In this document: piece after piece, positions 42,118 to 50,236 of the stretch
Numbering within the stretch: position 1 is the stretch's first letter
Layout of the letters: the number at the start of each line of letters is the position of its first letter
Assembly (NCBI RefSeq): GCF_022524485.1
Contig: NZ_JAKXMK010000002.1
Span: 1 to 64,000 of the forward strand
Origin: Pseudonocardia alaniniphila
Lineage (GTDB): Bacteria > Actinomycetota > Actinomycetes > Mycobacteriales > Pseudonocardiaceae
Direction of reading: 5' to 3'
DNA: 64,000 nt
The notes under the pieces: model-generated
Told to the model about the DNA's origin: nothing
The model's database searches: none
The model's input: only the letters and a program-made list of their open reading frames with translations
Translations under genes and position numbers: made by a program

Positions 42118-42749
42118 CGCTGACCTGCCTGTGCGGCCCGCCGGGCGTCACGGTCGGCGTCGACGGTCAGGCATCGCCGGGTGATCGCCGCCGCGACCGC
42201 CACCGCACACCCGAGGTAGACGGCCATCACCCAGCCGAGCCTCCTGTCGGTCGTGCCGAGACCGAGCCCGTGCGCGAGCGCGAGCGGCCAGCTCGCGTAT
42301 GCCACCGCATGCACGGCGCGCCACCAGCGGAAGCCGATCCTGAGCCGCAGCAAGCCGGTGACGATCGCGGCGAGCAGGAGTTCGAGTGCCACGGTTCCCA
42401 TCCCGAGCCAGATCGGGTGGGGGGTGGTGGAGTAGGGCACCACGGCGACGGGCCAGGAGAGCCCGGAGCCGGGTTTGCCGATCGCGACGACGATGTGCAC
42501 GACGAGGAAGGCGATCGCCAGCAGCGACGCGTTGCGGTGCACGGCGTGCACCGCGAACCGCGGCCACTTCGCACTCGACACCCGTCCGGAATGCAGGATG
42601 CCGAGCACCACCGTGGCCGTCAGCAGGAGCATCGCGACGAGCCCCGTGGCGTGACCGGCAGCCGTGAACCCGTCCTCGACGGCGACCGCCACCGTCGGGC
42701 GTGCGCCGGTGGCGCCGAACCAGTGCGGATCGGAGATGTCCACGTTCAT
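42114..42749 (-). CDS. Ferric reductase-like transmembrane (cytochrome b) protein
   Basis: A 211-residue protein with five or six helices. Histidines for heme b appear in paired positions: GFTAAGHATGLVAML, HAVHRNASLLAIAFLVVHIVVA and WWRAVHAVAYASWPLALAHGLG. This is the ferric reductase-like transmembrane domain, which moves electrons across the membrane through two hemes. ATG 42749 overlaps the upstream small gene stop (ATGA), and its own stop overlaps the NuoF-like start. Electron route inferred: ferredoxin and flavoprotein inside, hemes in the membrane. Confidence 0.84.
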   Translation of the reverse strand: MNVDISDPHWFGATGARPTVAVAVEDGFTAAGHATGLVAMLLLTATVVLGILHSGRVSSAKWPRFAVHAVHRNASLLAIAFLVVHIVVAIGKPGSGLSWPVAVVPYSTTPHPIWLGMGTVALELLLAAIVTGLLRLRIGFRWWRAVHAVAYASWPLALAHGLGLGTTDRRLGWVMAVYLGCAVAVAAAITRRCLTVDADRDARRAAQAGQR

Positions 42750-43075
42750 CGGGGAGAAGTCCTCGTCATGATCGCCGCCACTGCGCCCGGGCCCACTGCC
42801 GCGGATGAGGGGTCGTCGATCTGCACCTCGACCATCGCGGACGTGTGCGTCTGAGTGAGCACGAGCCAGAACAGGGCCGCCAGCACTGCGCCGGCGACCG
42901 CACCCGCGATCGTGACGATGACGATCAACGTCCGTGCCCGTGCGCGACGGAGGGTGTGACTGCGTAGGGACGGATCCGACGGTGGTGGCTCGTCGTGGCG
43001 ACGGCTCGCTCGCGATTTCGGGGAGCGCGGTTTGATGCCGTTGTAGAGGAGACCTGCCGGACGGGGAGCTGACAC
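42746..43075 (-). CDS. Small single-pass membrane protein of the redox operon
   Basis: A 109-residue protein: a basic cytoplasmic N-terminus of about 48 residues, one membrane helix (TLIVIVTIAGAVAGAVLAALFWLVL) and a short external tail. Key helix stretch: VIVTIAGAVAGAVLAALFW. No catalytic motif. It begins at GTG 43075, 8 bases after the stop of a 10-codon leader ORF, and overlaps the cytochrome gene by 4 bases. It is likely an assembly or anchoring subunit of the complex. Confidence 0.72.
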   Translation of the reverse strand: MSAPRPAGLLYNGIKPRSPKSRASRRHDEPPPSDPSLRSHTLRRARARTLIVIVTIAGAVAGAVLAALFWLVLTQTHTSAMVEVQIDDPSSAAVGPGAVAAIMTRTSPR

Positions 43076-43083
43076 CGCTCGAT

Positions 43084-43116
43084 CTAGACCCGGGGAGCCT
43101 TCGCGCTACTACACAT
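43084..43116 (-). CDS. Candidate 10-codon leader peptide
   Basis: ATG 43116 to TAG 43084 encodes MCSSAKAPRV. GAAAGGAGC (43133-43125) is the best ribosome binding site in the area, 9 bases upstream, while the following gene at GTG 43075 has none, only this stop 8 bases before it. Such an arrangement is typical of a translated leader that couples or attenuates the operon. Promoter-like TTGTACTGTAT lies just upstream. Peptide content (one Cys, two Ser, one Pro, one Arg) does not point to a single controlling amino acid. Confidence 0.5.
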   Translation of the reverse strand: MCSSAKAPRV

Positions 43117-43139
43117 ATCTCGAAGCTCCTTTCGTGGAT

Positions 43140-43738
43140 ACAGTACAACGCCCGCGAGGTTAGCAACGGGTGGCCGGTGTCGAAAGGCTCGGGCTGACTT
43201 GATCATTCGAGCCGGCAATATTTTCGGATTGGAACACAAGGTAGCGCCGAGTTTCGGTAATGAGGAACGTCGAGCGCGATGCGGGCCGATTCGCCCGTGG
43301 ACGGCGCCGGTGCCGAACTACCTGCGGACGACCATGCGGGCACGCAACGAGCGGCGGACTGTTCCTCGGCGCGTGCCCAGGCCGCGGCCGGCGATTCGTT
43401 CTCCGAACCCGATTCGCCCGCATCGGCCGGTGCCGAGCCGAGCCGATCATGTCGCCCACCACGCCGATCGGATTTCCCCGTGCCTGCGCCGGCCGAAACC
43501 TGGTATGGCGGATCGCCGCCGTGTCGGCGGCTGATTTCACGATGGAAATCGTGGTCGATCCGGAAATTCCCATGATCTGCACGGCTGGATCGCCGGTCAA
43601 TCATGGGCGGGACAGCGGGTCGGTCCGCATTCTCCGAACGCGGGGTCGATCCGGGGGTGGGACGGGTACCGCAGGCGCGGCGCCGGCGGAAGGATGTTGC
43701 CCGGCCGGTGTCCCGGCGAGACCCCCAAGGAGGGTGAA
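43140..43738. other. 600-bp region without a recognised gene
   Basis: Between the redox operon and the membrane protein gene at 43739. Frames of 80-170 codons occur on both strands but overlap, lack ribosome binding sites and show low-complexity Arg/Pro translations. CACGAT-GGAA-ATCGTG near 43540-43555 is a 6-bp inverted repeat. The ends (43195-43250 and 43540-43580) are less GC-rich and probably carry the divergent promoters. Confidence 0.5.
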
Positions 43739-44437
43739 ATGGACCCGTCGTGGTTCACCCCCAACCGGAACGCCGTGCTGTCGTACATGAGCCTGCGCAG
43801 GAGCGTGGGCGCGATCGGTGTGGCCCTGCCACCCGTCCTGGCCATCGGTGCGGCAGTCCTCTTCGACGTTGGCCTGCTGTCGTCGGTGAGCGCCTACTAC
43901 TACACGGGGATGCGGGGCGTGCTCGTCGGGAGCCTCTGCGCGATCGGGGTCTTCCTGCTGTCCTACCGCTTCGGCAAGGCGGACGACCTGCTCGGCGATA
44001 TCGCCGGCATCGCGGCCATCGGTCTCGCCCTGTTCCCGACCGCGCCGGAGGGGGGCGGGACGGGCCGGGTGCAGATCGCAGGCGTGGTGCACCTCGTGTT
44101 CGCCGCGGTGTTCTTCATCGCACTGGCGCTCTTCTCGCTGTTCCTCTTCACGAGGACCGACGGCGACATGACCCCGCGGAAGATCGTGCGCAACGTCGTC
44201 TACCGCGTCTGCGGGTGGGTGATCGTCGCCTGCCTGGTGCTCGCGGTGGTCACCGACCTGTTCGTCGGTGACGCCGTGAAGGCCGAGTACCGGCCGCTGT
44301 TCTGGCTGGAGACGGTGGCCGTCCTCGCGTTCGGGGTGTCCTGGCTGGTCAAGGGGGAGGCGCTGCTCGGTGACCGGCCGACGGAGGACGGCCGGGGCCG
44401 GCGGGAGGCCGCCCAGGTGCACGAGGGCCCGGCCTGA
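43739..44437 (+). CDS. DUF998-like integral membrane protein
   Basis: A 232-residue protein with six or seven helices. SMRRAVG-like start (MSLRRSVGAIGVALPPVL), SSVSAYYYTGMRGVLVGSLCAIGVFLLSYR and the loop with FPTAPEGG are typical of an uncharacterised actinobacterial family I place near DUF998. Conserved Tyr-rich AYYYTGMR suggests a ligand site. AAGGAGGGTGAA precedes ATG 43739, a strong ribosome binding site. It converges with the Rieske oxygenase gene, 12 bases apart. Function unknown. Confidence 0.72.
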   Translation: MDPSWFTPNRNAVLSYMSLRRSVGAIGVALPPVLAIGAAVLFDVGLLSSVSAYYYTGMRGVLVGSLCAIGVFLLSYRFGKADDLLGDIAGIAAIGLALFPTAPEGGGTGRVQIAGVVHLVFAAVFFIALALFSLFLFTRTDGDMTPRKIVRNVVYRVCGWVIVACLVLAVVTDLFVGDAVKAEYRPLFWLETVAVLAFGVSWLVKGEALLGDRPTEDGRGRREAAQVHEGPA

Positions 44438-44449
44438 GCGGCCTGCCCG

Positions 44450-45487
44450 TCACGCGCGGACGCCGACGGGCTCCGCAGGAGCCGCCGACCTGGCCCTGCG
44501 AATCTCCTGGACGACGTGCTTGGTGGCGCTGCGGTAGTTCAGCGTGTAGACGTCCGCGGCGCACGAGACCTCCTGCACCTGGTTCGCCAGCGGCACCTCC
44601 TTGGGGTCGAGCCCCTCCAGGATCGGGGTGTCCTCGTCGAAGACCTTCGTCTCGATCGCGAGGACCTCCTCCACCGTGCCGCCGGTGAAGTCCTTGTCGG
44701 TGGCGACGGCCCAGAAGATCACGCACTCGTCGTGGCTGACGGGCGAGGGGAAGTCGACGAGGTAGCGCTTGCCGATCTCGGGCCCGAAGTCGTAGAGGAT
44801 CGTGGCGATGCCGGGGGCGTAGGTGTGATAGTGCATCCACGCGTCGCCGGTGTCGGAGAAGTCCGATCCGGCGACCTGCTCGTAGAAGAACGAGGCACGT
44901 ACCTCCCTGCCGTCTCGCTGCACGTCGAGATCGGCGACCACCGGGTTCACCTCGCCCATCGACTCCGCGTGCACGAACGGGAAGTGCGCCATGTCCCGGA
45001 AGTTCTCCACCGCCGCCATGAAGCCGCACTTGGCGGGGATCGGCGTCGCCGCGCGCCAGTCGAGGGTGAGATCCGCGATCTCCGGAGGGTCCGGCAGGTC
45101 GAAGACCGGGTCGCCCAGGCACGTCCAGACGTGTCCGAAGCGCTCGATGACGGGGTAGCTGCCCACCCTGGCCTTCGGTGGGATGCGCACCCCGTCCCGG
45201 AGCGCGGGAATGTGTGAGCAGACGCCGGTGGCGCCGTCGAACTCCCAGCCGTGGTAGGGACACTGCAGGCCGTCGCCGCGGACCGTGCCCGCAGCCAGGT
45301 CGGCGCCACGGTGGATGCAGCGGCGATCGAGGACCCGGGCCTGGCCGTCGGAATCGCGGAAGACGACGAGCCGCCTGCCGAGCAGTTGGGCCGGCTGCGG
45401 TACGTCGATGTCCTGTGAGCGGGCGACCACGAACCAGATGTGCTGGTAGGCCTCGTGCAGTGCTTCCGGGGAGTAAGAGTCGTTCAC
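44450..45487 (-). CDS. Rieske non-heme iron oxygenase, alpha subunit
   Basis: A 345-residue aromatic-ring-hydroxylating type oxygenase. The Rieske cluster ligands are Cys57/His59 (CIHRG) and Cys76/His79 (CPYHGWEFD). The mononuclear iron site is ENFRDMAHFPFVH: Asp165 bridges, His168 and His173 bind iron, and a later Asp completes the facial triad. Size and single-subunit layout are like vanillate/dicamba demethylase-type oxygenases. No reductase or ferredoxin gene is adjacent, so electron partners must come from elsewhere, possibly the ferredoxin at 40.6 kb. The substrate is unknown. Confidence 0.93.
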   Translation of the reverse strand: MNDSYSPEALHEAYQHIWFVVARSQDIDVPQPAQLLGRRLVVFRDSDGQARVLDRRCIHRGADLAAGTVRGDGLQCPYHGWEFDGATGVCSHIPALRDGVRIPPKARVGSYPVIERFGHVWTCLGDPVFDLPDPPEIADLTLDWRAATPIPAKCGFMAAVENFRDMAHFPFVHAESMGEVNPVVADLDVQRDGREVRASFFYEQVAGSDFSDTGDAWMHYHTYAPGIATILYDFGPEIGKRYLVDFPSPVSHDECVIFWAVATDKDFTGGTVEEVLAIETKVFDEDTPILEGLDPKEVPLANQVQEVSCAADVYTLNYRSATKHVVQEIRRARSAAPAEPVGVRA

Positions 45488-45613
45488 GTGTTCTCCGGTC
45501 GATGGCGGTCGTCACCGTTGATCCAACCAGGATGTTGATCACCGTGCGTGGTTCGGGCGAAATGAGGAAGTCGGCCCCGAGGTTCTCCTGACCGCTCCGA
45601 GTGACCGCCCCTT

Positions 45614-46432
45614 GATCATCGGTTGGGGCCTGGCGACCGCACCGGACACGGCTATGCGCCCCCAATCGGTGATCACCGGGGCGGTCTGCTCATCTGTACT
45701 CCGCCGTGGCGCCCGGCGAGCAGCCCCTTGATCACCGGCTGGGGAGCGCTGACGGCGCCGTCGCACGGTTGTGTGGCCCCAACCGACGATCTTCGCGGCG
45801 ACGGGTGCCCGCCCCGGCCGGGCGCCGGGGGCGACCGGTTGCGTGCCCTGCAACACGCGCCTGCCGGGGTCCCCCCTGCGGCTGGTTCGCGGAGCCGCCC
45901 CGGCTCGCCGGTCCTTGATCATCGGTCGGGGGCGGGGACGTCGGCCCGCCCGGTTGTGCGTCTCGATCTGGTGATCATCGGGCCGTGGCCGGCCGGCTGA
46001 TCTGCATTGCTGCGGTGGCCGCCCGGCGAGCCGCCCTTGATCACCGTTTGGGGGCCGGGAACGGCGGCCCGCCCGGTTGTGCGTCCCGATCTGGTGATCA
46101 TCGGCCCGTGGCCGGCGGGCTGATCCGCATTGCTGCGGTTTCCGCCCGGCGAGCCGCCCTTGATCATCGGTTGGGGGCGAGGGCGGCGGCCCGCGCGGTT
46201 GCGCGTCCCCAACTGGTGATCTTCGCTTCAACGCGTGCCGCCCCGGCCAGTACTCGGGACGGCCACCCCGTTCCGTGCCCACGCGGCCAGCCGCCCTGCC
46301 GGGATGGCGACCCTGCCGGGATGGCGGCCTGCCGGCCAGCCTCTCAGGGTCGCTCGGCCAATTGTCCGTGATCATCGGTTGGGGGCGGCGACCGTACCTC
46401 CACGCACCTGTGCGGCCCTGATCAGCGATCCA
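45614..46432 (+). repeat. Cluster of about 63-bp palindromic GATCA-bounded repeats (cluster 2)
   Basis: Six copies: 45614-45676, 45730-45793, 45917-45978, 46039-46101, 46162-46223 and 46370-46432, 62-64 bases each. They begin TTGATCATCGGTTGGGG or near it and end CCCAACTGGTGATC or near it, the same inverted ends as the cluster at 10.5-11.5 kb, with a different GC-rich centre (GGCGGCCCGCCCGGTTGTGCG). The spacers after copies 3 and 4 (45979-46038 and 46102-46161) are 60 bases and nearly identical, giving a 123-bp tandem period there. All copies point the same way. No gene is seen in this gap. Confidence 0.85.
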
Positions 46433-46519
46433 TGGGTACCCCTCGGCCGCCCCTGCGTCTCGCAGCGATCCGACTGACGGATTCAGACGATATGACTGAA
46501 TTGTCGGTTACGTGCTCCT

Positions 46520-46536
46520 GAGGTCCGAAGACCCTC
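46520..46536 (+). promoter_or_regulatory. DosR-like box upstream of the universal stress protein
   Basis: GAGGTCCGAAGACCCTC contains the dyad GGTC-CGAA-GACC, 76 bases before the start codon. It resembles the actinobacterial DosR box (GGGAC/GGCCC half-sites) and matches similar dyads before Hsp20 and Acg. Confidence 0.6.
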
Positions 46537-46611
46537 CAGACAGGGCCGGGAGCCACTGCCCGAAGCCGGTCAGCCGGGACACGCTCGGGGACGACCGAGC
46601 GAGGAGGGGAC

Positions 46612-47520
46612 ATGGCGGATGGGCGACACCATGGCCGGACGGTGGTCGTCGGGGTCGACGGGTCGGAGAGCGCGCTGGAGGCGGTGCGGTGGGCCGCTGC
46701 CGAGGCTGCCCGTCGGAACGTGACGTTGCGGCTGGTCACGGCGATGGCCTGGAACCAGGACCATGTGATCGGGCGGATCGGGCTCGGGGGCGACTACCGC
46801 GACATCATGCTCGCGGCGGCGAGGCGTCAGCTGGCCGAGGCTGCGGGGGTGGCGGAGGAGGCCGCCGAGGGGAGGCCTGTGGAGCAGCAGCTCGTCGTGG
46901 GGTTCCCGGTTCCGGTGCTGCGGGAGGAGTCGCGGCGGGCGCACTTGATCGTTCTCGGTGACCGTGGCCACGGGGGCGTGAGTCGGCTGCTCGTCGGCTC
47001 GGTCTCCGTCGCCATGGCCGCACAGGCGGAGTGTCCGGTGGTCCTGGTCCGGCAGGGGGAGGGCCGGACGGAGGACGAGGGGTCGCGTCCGGTCGTCGTG
47101 GGCGTGGACGGGTCGGAGATCAGCGAGGCTGCGCTGGCCTTCGCCTTCATGGCGGCCACCACGCGGGGTGTTCCGCTGGTGGCCGTGCATGCGTGGTGGG
47201 ACCTGGTGATGGACCCGGCGATGGCTGCGCTGCTGTTCGACCGGGAGGCGGTCGAGACGGACGAGCACGAGGTGCTGGCGGAGCGGCTGGCGGGATGGAG
47301 CGAGAAGTACCCGGACGTGCGGGTGTATCGGGTGGTCACGCACGACCGCCCGGCCCACGCTCTGATCGAGGAGTCGCAGCGGGCGCAGCTGGTCGTGGTC
47401 GGTTCCCGTGGCCGGGGTGCGGCAGCGGGTCTGCTGCTCGGCTCGGTCAGCCACGCGGTGCTGCACCGCGCGCGCTGCTCGGTGGCAGTGGTTCGGCCCC
47501 TCGACGAGAAGGAGAAGTGA
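46612..47520 (+). CDS. Universal stress protein, tandem UspA domains
   Basis: A 302-residue protein with two UspA folds. Each starts with a VVVGVDGSE strand (residues 9-18 and about 160-168) and ends with the nucleotide loop: LGDRGHGGVSRLLVGSVS in the first and GSRGRGAAAGLLLGSVSHAV in the second; the G-x2-G-x9-G-S pattern indicates ATP binding. In mycobacteria many such tandem Usps belong to the DosR dormancy regulon, which fits the genes around. ATG 46612 follows GAGGAGGGGAC. Confidence 0.93.
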   Translation: MADGRHHGRTVVVGVDGSESALEAVRWAAAEAARRNVTLRLVTAMAWNQDHVIGRIGLGGDYRDIMLAAARRQLAEAAGVAEEAAEGRPVEQQLVVGFPVPVLREESRRAHLIVLGDRGHGGVSRLLVGSVSVAMAAQAECPVVLVRQGEGRTEDEGSRPVVVGVDGSEISEAALAFAFMAATTRGVPLVAVHAWWDLVMDPAMAALLFDREAVETDEHEVLAERLAGWSEKYPDVRVYRVVTHDRPAHALIEESQRAQLVVVGSRGRGAAAGLLLGSVSHAVLHRARCSVAVVRPLDEKEK

Positions 47521-47567
47521 TCAGCGCGGTCGCGACGCGGAGGAGCTGAGACGGAGAAGGGGGCGAG

Positions 47568-48146
47568 GTGGTCGCGGTGCCCGGTGAGCAGGACGAACAG
47601 CACGCCGCGGTCAGGAAGCTGCCCCGCCGGGCGACGGATCTCATCGAGGACGTCGTGGTGTGGGTGCTGCTCTCCGCGTCCCTGCTGCTCGTCGCGGCCG
47701 CCCTGATCGCCGGCGTCGGCGCGCACGGCCGGGTGAACGAGCGCATACACACCCAGTCGCAGGACCGGACCATGCTGCCTGCCCGTGTGCTCGCGCAGGC
47801 GCCCGTGGTGCCCCTAGACCCGGGAAGCCGGATCGCTGTCGAGGTGGAGTGGGTCGGTCCCGACGGTGTTCGGCGTACGGGCTTCGTGCCCGTGCCGGCC
47901 GCGGCGCCCGCCGGCTCCGAGGTGCCGGTGTGGGTGGACCGCACCGGCGCGACCGTGGATCCGCCCCCGGCGAGGGTGGACGCCGTGGCGGCAGGAATCT
48001 TCACCGGCATCGCCGTGCTGGCCGTCGGGGCGTCCGTGCTCGGTGTGGTGTGGTTGCTGGTGCGGCGCGGGATCGACGCGGTCAACGCCCGGCGATGGGC
48101 GCGCGAGTGGGCCGACATCGGACCGGAGTGGACCGGACACCGGTAG
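47568..48146 (+). CDS. Rv1733c-like membrane protein
   Basis: A 192-residue protein with two membrane helices: VVVWVLLSASLLLVAAALIAG near residue 30-50 and GIFTGIAVLAVGASVLGVVWL near 145-165, and an external domain between them containing SRIAVEVEWVGPDGVRRTGFV. Key helix words: LLSASLLLVAAALIAG. This layout is that of Rv1733c, a DosR-regulated membrane antigen of unknown function. It follows the Usp gene by 47 bases and probably shares its mRNA. GTG 47568 has GAAGGGGG upstream. Confidence 0.84.
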   Translation: MVAVPGEQDEQHAAVRKLPRRATDLIEDVVVWVLLSASLLLVAAALIAGVGAHGRVNERIHTQSQDRTMLPARVLAQAPVVPLDPGSRIAVEVEWVGPDGVRRTGFVPVPAAAPAGSEVPVWVDRTGATVDPPPARVDAVAAGIFTGIAVLAVGASVLGVVWLLVRRGIDAVNARRWAREWADIGPEWTGHR

Positions 48147-48190
48147 CAGGCCACCCGCACGTGCCGGCGGCCTGGGATCGCGACGAGGGG

Positions 48191-48451
48191 TCAGACCCGC
48201 AGGTCGCGTCCCATGTTCCTGCTGATGTCGAGGGTGGCGTCCCTGAGCAGCCGGTCGCTGAGGTCGGCGAGTGCCCGTGCGACGGCGAGCTCGTCGCCGA
48301 TCTCGGGCACGTCGTGGTCGGTCGGGTTGCACCGAGCCAGCCCGGTGCCGACCAGTCGATCGCTCTCCGGGGTGTGCAGACGGGCCGTCGCGCGGGTGTT
48401 CCCGTCCTGCTCGTCGATCGTGATGTCGATGTTCCAGCGCTTCTCGATCAT
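48191..48451 (-). CDS. DUF1876 domain protein
   Basis: An 86-residue protein: KRWNIDITIDEQDGNTRATARL, then ELAVARALADLSDRLLRDA. Key part WNIDITIDEQDGNTRATA. This is the DUF1876 dsRBD-like fold found in actinobacteria, in mycobacteria often within the DosR regulon. ATG 48451 follows 41 bases after the Hsp20 stop in the same direction, so both are likely on one mRNA. Confidence 0.88.
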   Translation of the reverse strand: MIEKRWNIDITIDEQDGNTRATARLHTPESDRLVGTGLARCNPTDHDVPEIGDELAVARALADLSDRLLRDATLDISRNMGRDLRV

Positions 48452-48492
48452 GTCGTGTTCCTGGTGTGAGCCCGGCGAGGCGTGTCCGATCG

Positions 48493-48966
48493 TCAGCTCT
48501 TGCTGATCTCGATCTTCTTGCGCTCGCTGGTGGTGGTCTTCGGGATCGGGATGTGGATCTCGAGGATCCCGTCCTTGTAGGTGGCGGTGATGTCGGAATC
48601 GGTCACGCCGTCGGGAAGGGGCAGCGTGCGGCCGAACCTGCCGTAGCGCAGCTCGTGGCGCAGGTAGCCCTTGTCCTCGGTCGTCTCCTCGACGCGCCGT
48701 TCGGCGTTGATCCGCAGCACCCCGCCGCCGACGGTGAGGTCGATGTCCTTCTCCGGGTCGATCCCGGGTAGTTCAGCGCGGATGACCTCGGTGTCGCCCT
48801 CACGGAACTGGTCGACGCGGATCGCGTCCTCGACGAGCCAGTCCATGCTCACGCCGAAGGGGCGACGGCCCGGCAGCGCGCGCATCCACTCGTCTAGGAA
48901 CCGGTCCATCCGGTTGAGGCGGTTGGCGACATCTCCGCCTCGGTCGCGCCGCATCAAGCTGCTCAT
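48493..48966 (-). CDS. Hsp20/alpha-crystallin small heat shock protein
   Basis: A 157-residue small heat shock protein. EVIRAELPGIDPEKDIDLTV opens the alpha-crystallin domain, FGRTLPLPDGVTDSDITATYKDGILEIHIP closes it (key part ATYKDGILEIHIPIP), and the tail contains the I-x-I-type IHIPIPK for oligomer contacts. Related to HspX/Acr, the major DosR-induced chaperone. ATG 48966 has GAGAGGAG upstream. A DosR-like box lies 77 bases upstream. Confidence 0.93.
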   Translation of the reverse strand: MSSLMRRDRGGDVANRLNRMDRFLDEWMRALPGRRPFGVSMDWLVEDAIRVDQFREGDTEVIRAELPGIDPEKDIDLTVGGGVLRINAERRVEETTEDKGYLRHELRYGRFGRTLPLPDGVTDSDITATYKDGILEIHIPIPKTTTSERKKIEISKS

Positions 48967-49042
48967 CGGCGGCTCCTCTCCATGCTGACGGCCATGGTCC
49001 GGATGCCGGTCCACCCTGCTCGCTCGACGAACCGCCGGGCAG

Positions 49043-49055
49043 AGTCCTTCGGCCC
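49043..49055 (-). promoter_or_regulatory. DosR-like box upstream of Hsp20
   Basis: Read toward the gene, GGGCCGAAGGACT, with half-sites GGGCC and GGACT, 77 bases before the start codon. Spacing and sequence parallel the boxes at 46520-46536 and 50183-50195. Confidence 0.55.
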
Positions 49056-49095
49056 GATCGCCAGGGGACTCGCGAACTTGCCGGGCGCGCGGACC

Positions 49096-50100
49096 TCAGC
49101 CGGGCAGAAGGACCGAGCGCAGCGCGCGCCGTGGCGTCACCGGCAGCTCGTCGGCTCCGGTGGCCGGCAGGCCGACCCGGACCACGAGCTGCGGGTACTC
49201 GGGCATGCGCAGCACTTCGGTGCGTATCCGGTGCCGGCAGGAGTCGATCTCGAGTGCCTGGCTGAGCGGGGTGGTGGCCAAACCCATCCGAGTCGCCGCG
49301 AGCAGGACCGCGCTCGTGGCCTCCCCGGCACGGATGTGGTCCAACACGGTGTCGGTCGGGGTGGCCACGACCAGGAACTCCGCGGCGTCGTCCGGAGTAT
49401 GTCCCGGCGACAGCGGAGGCTGGGCGAGGGTGGCGGGTCCGAAGCGCCGCAGCCCGGTCGGTCGCGCGCCGCAGACGGAGGCCGCCACCGCGTCTGCGGG
49501 GATGCCGTCGTGGCTGCCGGGAAGCCGGTGGGTCCACAGCCGCAGTTCGGACGCGTAGCCCGGTTCGTGGCGCTGTTGTTCGTTCGCCTCGGTGAGTGTG
49601 GCGACCAGCTGCTCCCGTGCGTGCGGCTCGGTCACCGGCACGAGCAGGCCACCGACGTGCCCGGCGTGCTCCTGCAAGGCTTCCACCTGGTCGGGAGACA
49701 CCGGGTCGTCGCTCATGCGGCGCCGGTCGGTCCGCCGAGCGGCGATCGCGGGGTAGAGCGAGGCGGTGAGTGCGTCGGGCGCCGATGCGGGGTTCACGGC
49801 GACCGTGGCGAGGTGGTCGCAGTCCTCGGGGTCGGGCAGGCGCGTCACGTCGGTCCCGACGCCGCGGGCGGCGAGTGCGACGAGGAGGTGATGCAGGGCG
49901 GCGCCGCAGCTCAGGACGAGGTCGCGCTGCTCGGGATCGGTCACGTAGAGGTGGCGGTCCTCATCCGCGTACAGCTGCACCGAGTCGTCGAGAATGCGCC
50001 ACTTCCAGGGCTGGGTGTTCTGAACCGAAGGTGCTCGCAGGGCGTCCGTGACCGCCCCGGCCAGGTCGGGATCGCTCATCGCTGCTCGCTCGCTCGTCAT
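49096..50100 (-). CDS. Acg-family FMN-binding nitroreductase-like protein
   Basis: A 334-residue nitroreductase fold of the Acg (Rv2032) family. APSVQNTQPWKWRI is the FMN-phosphate loop; EDRHLYVTDPEQRDLVLSCGAALHHLLVAL and ATRMGLATTPLSQALE complete the pattern (key part DPEQRDLVLSCGAALHHLL). Acg proteins bind FMN but have a lid that blocks substrate, and may store flavin in dormancy. Start ATG 50100; a second Met at 50079 is possible. DosR-like box upstream. Confidence 0.9.
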   Translation of the reverse strand: MTSERAAMSDPDLAGAVTDALRAPSVQNTQPWKWRILDDSVQLYADEDRHLYVTDPEQRDLVLSCGAALHHLLVALAARGVGTDVTRLPDPEDCDHLATVAVNPASAPDALTASLYPAIAARRTDRRRMSDDPVSPDQVEALQEHAGHVGGLLVPVTEPHAREQLVATLTEANEQQRHEPGYASELRLWTHRLPGSHDGIPADAVAASVCGARPTGLRRFGPATLAQPPLSPGHTPDDAAEFLVVATPTDTVLDHIRAGEATSAVLLAATRMGLATTPLSQALEIDSCRHRIRTEVLRMPEYPQLVVRVGLPATGADELPVTPRRALRSVLLPG

Positions 50101-50182
50101 CGCGCTTCCCCGGTGCACGGGGCTATGCCGAGCCTGCGCCTCGGTAACGTCCACGGACGAGTGCCACTCGTTCCCCGCAGTC

Positions 50183-50195
50183 GGGCCGTTGGTCC
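50183..50195 (-). promoter_or_regulatory. DosR-like box upstream of Acg
   Basis: GGGCCGTTGGTCC on the plus strand; read toward the gene it is GGACC-AAC-GGCCC. It is 83 bases before the start codon. A second GGACC follows at once, so two sites may overlap. Confidence 0.58.
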
Positions 50196-50236
50196 TGGGA
50201 CCGCCGCGTCCGCGCCAGGCACCGACCCGCGGGTCG

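Noticed and set aside
45539..46375. A 278-codon minus-strand frame with repeated DDHQIGTHNRAGR-like peptides through cluster 2
   Set aside because: Same reason as cluster 1: it is the translation of the DNA repeats, with no initiation signal and no domain.
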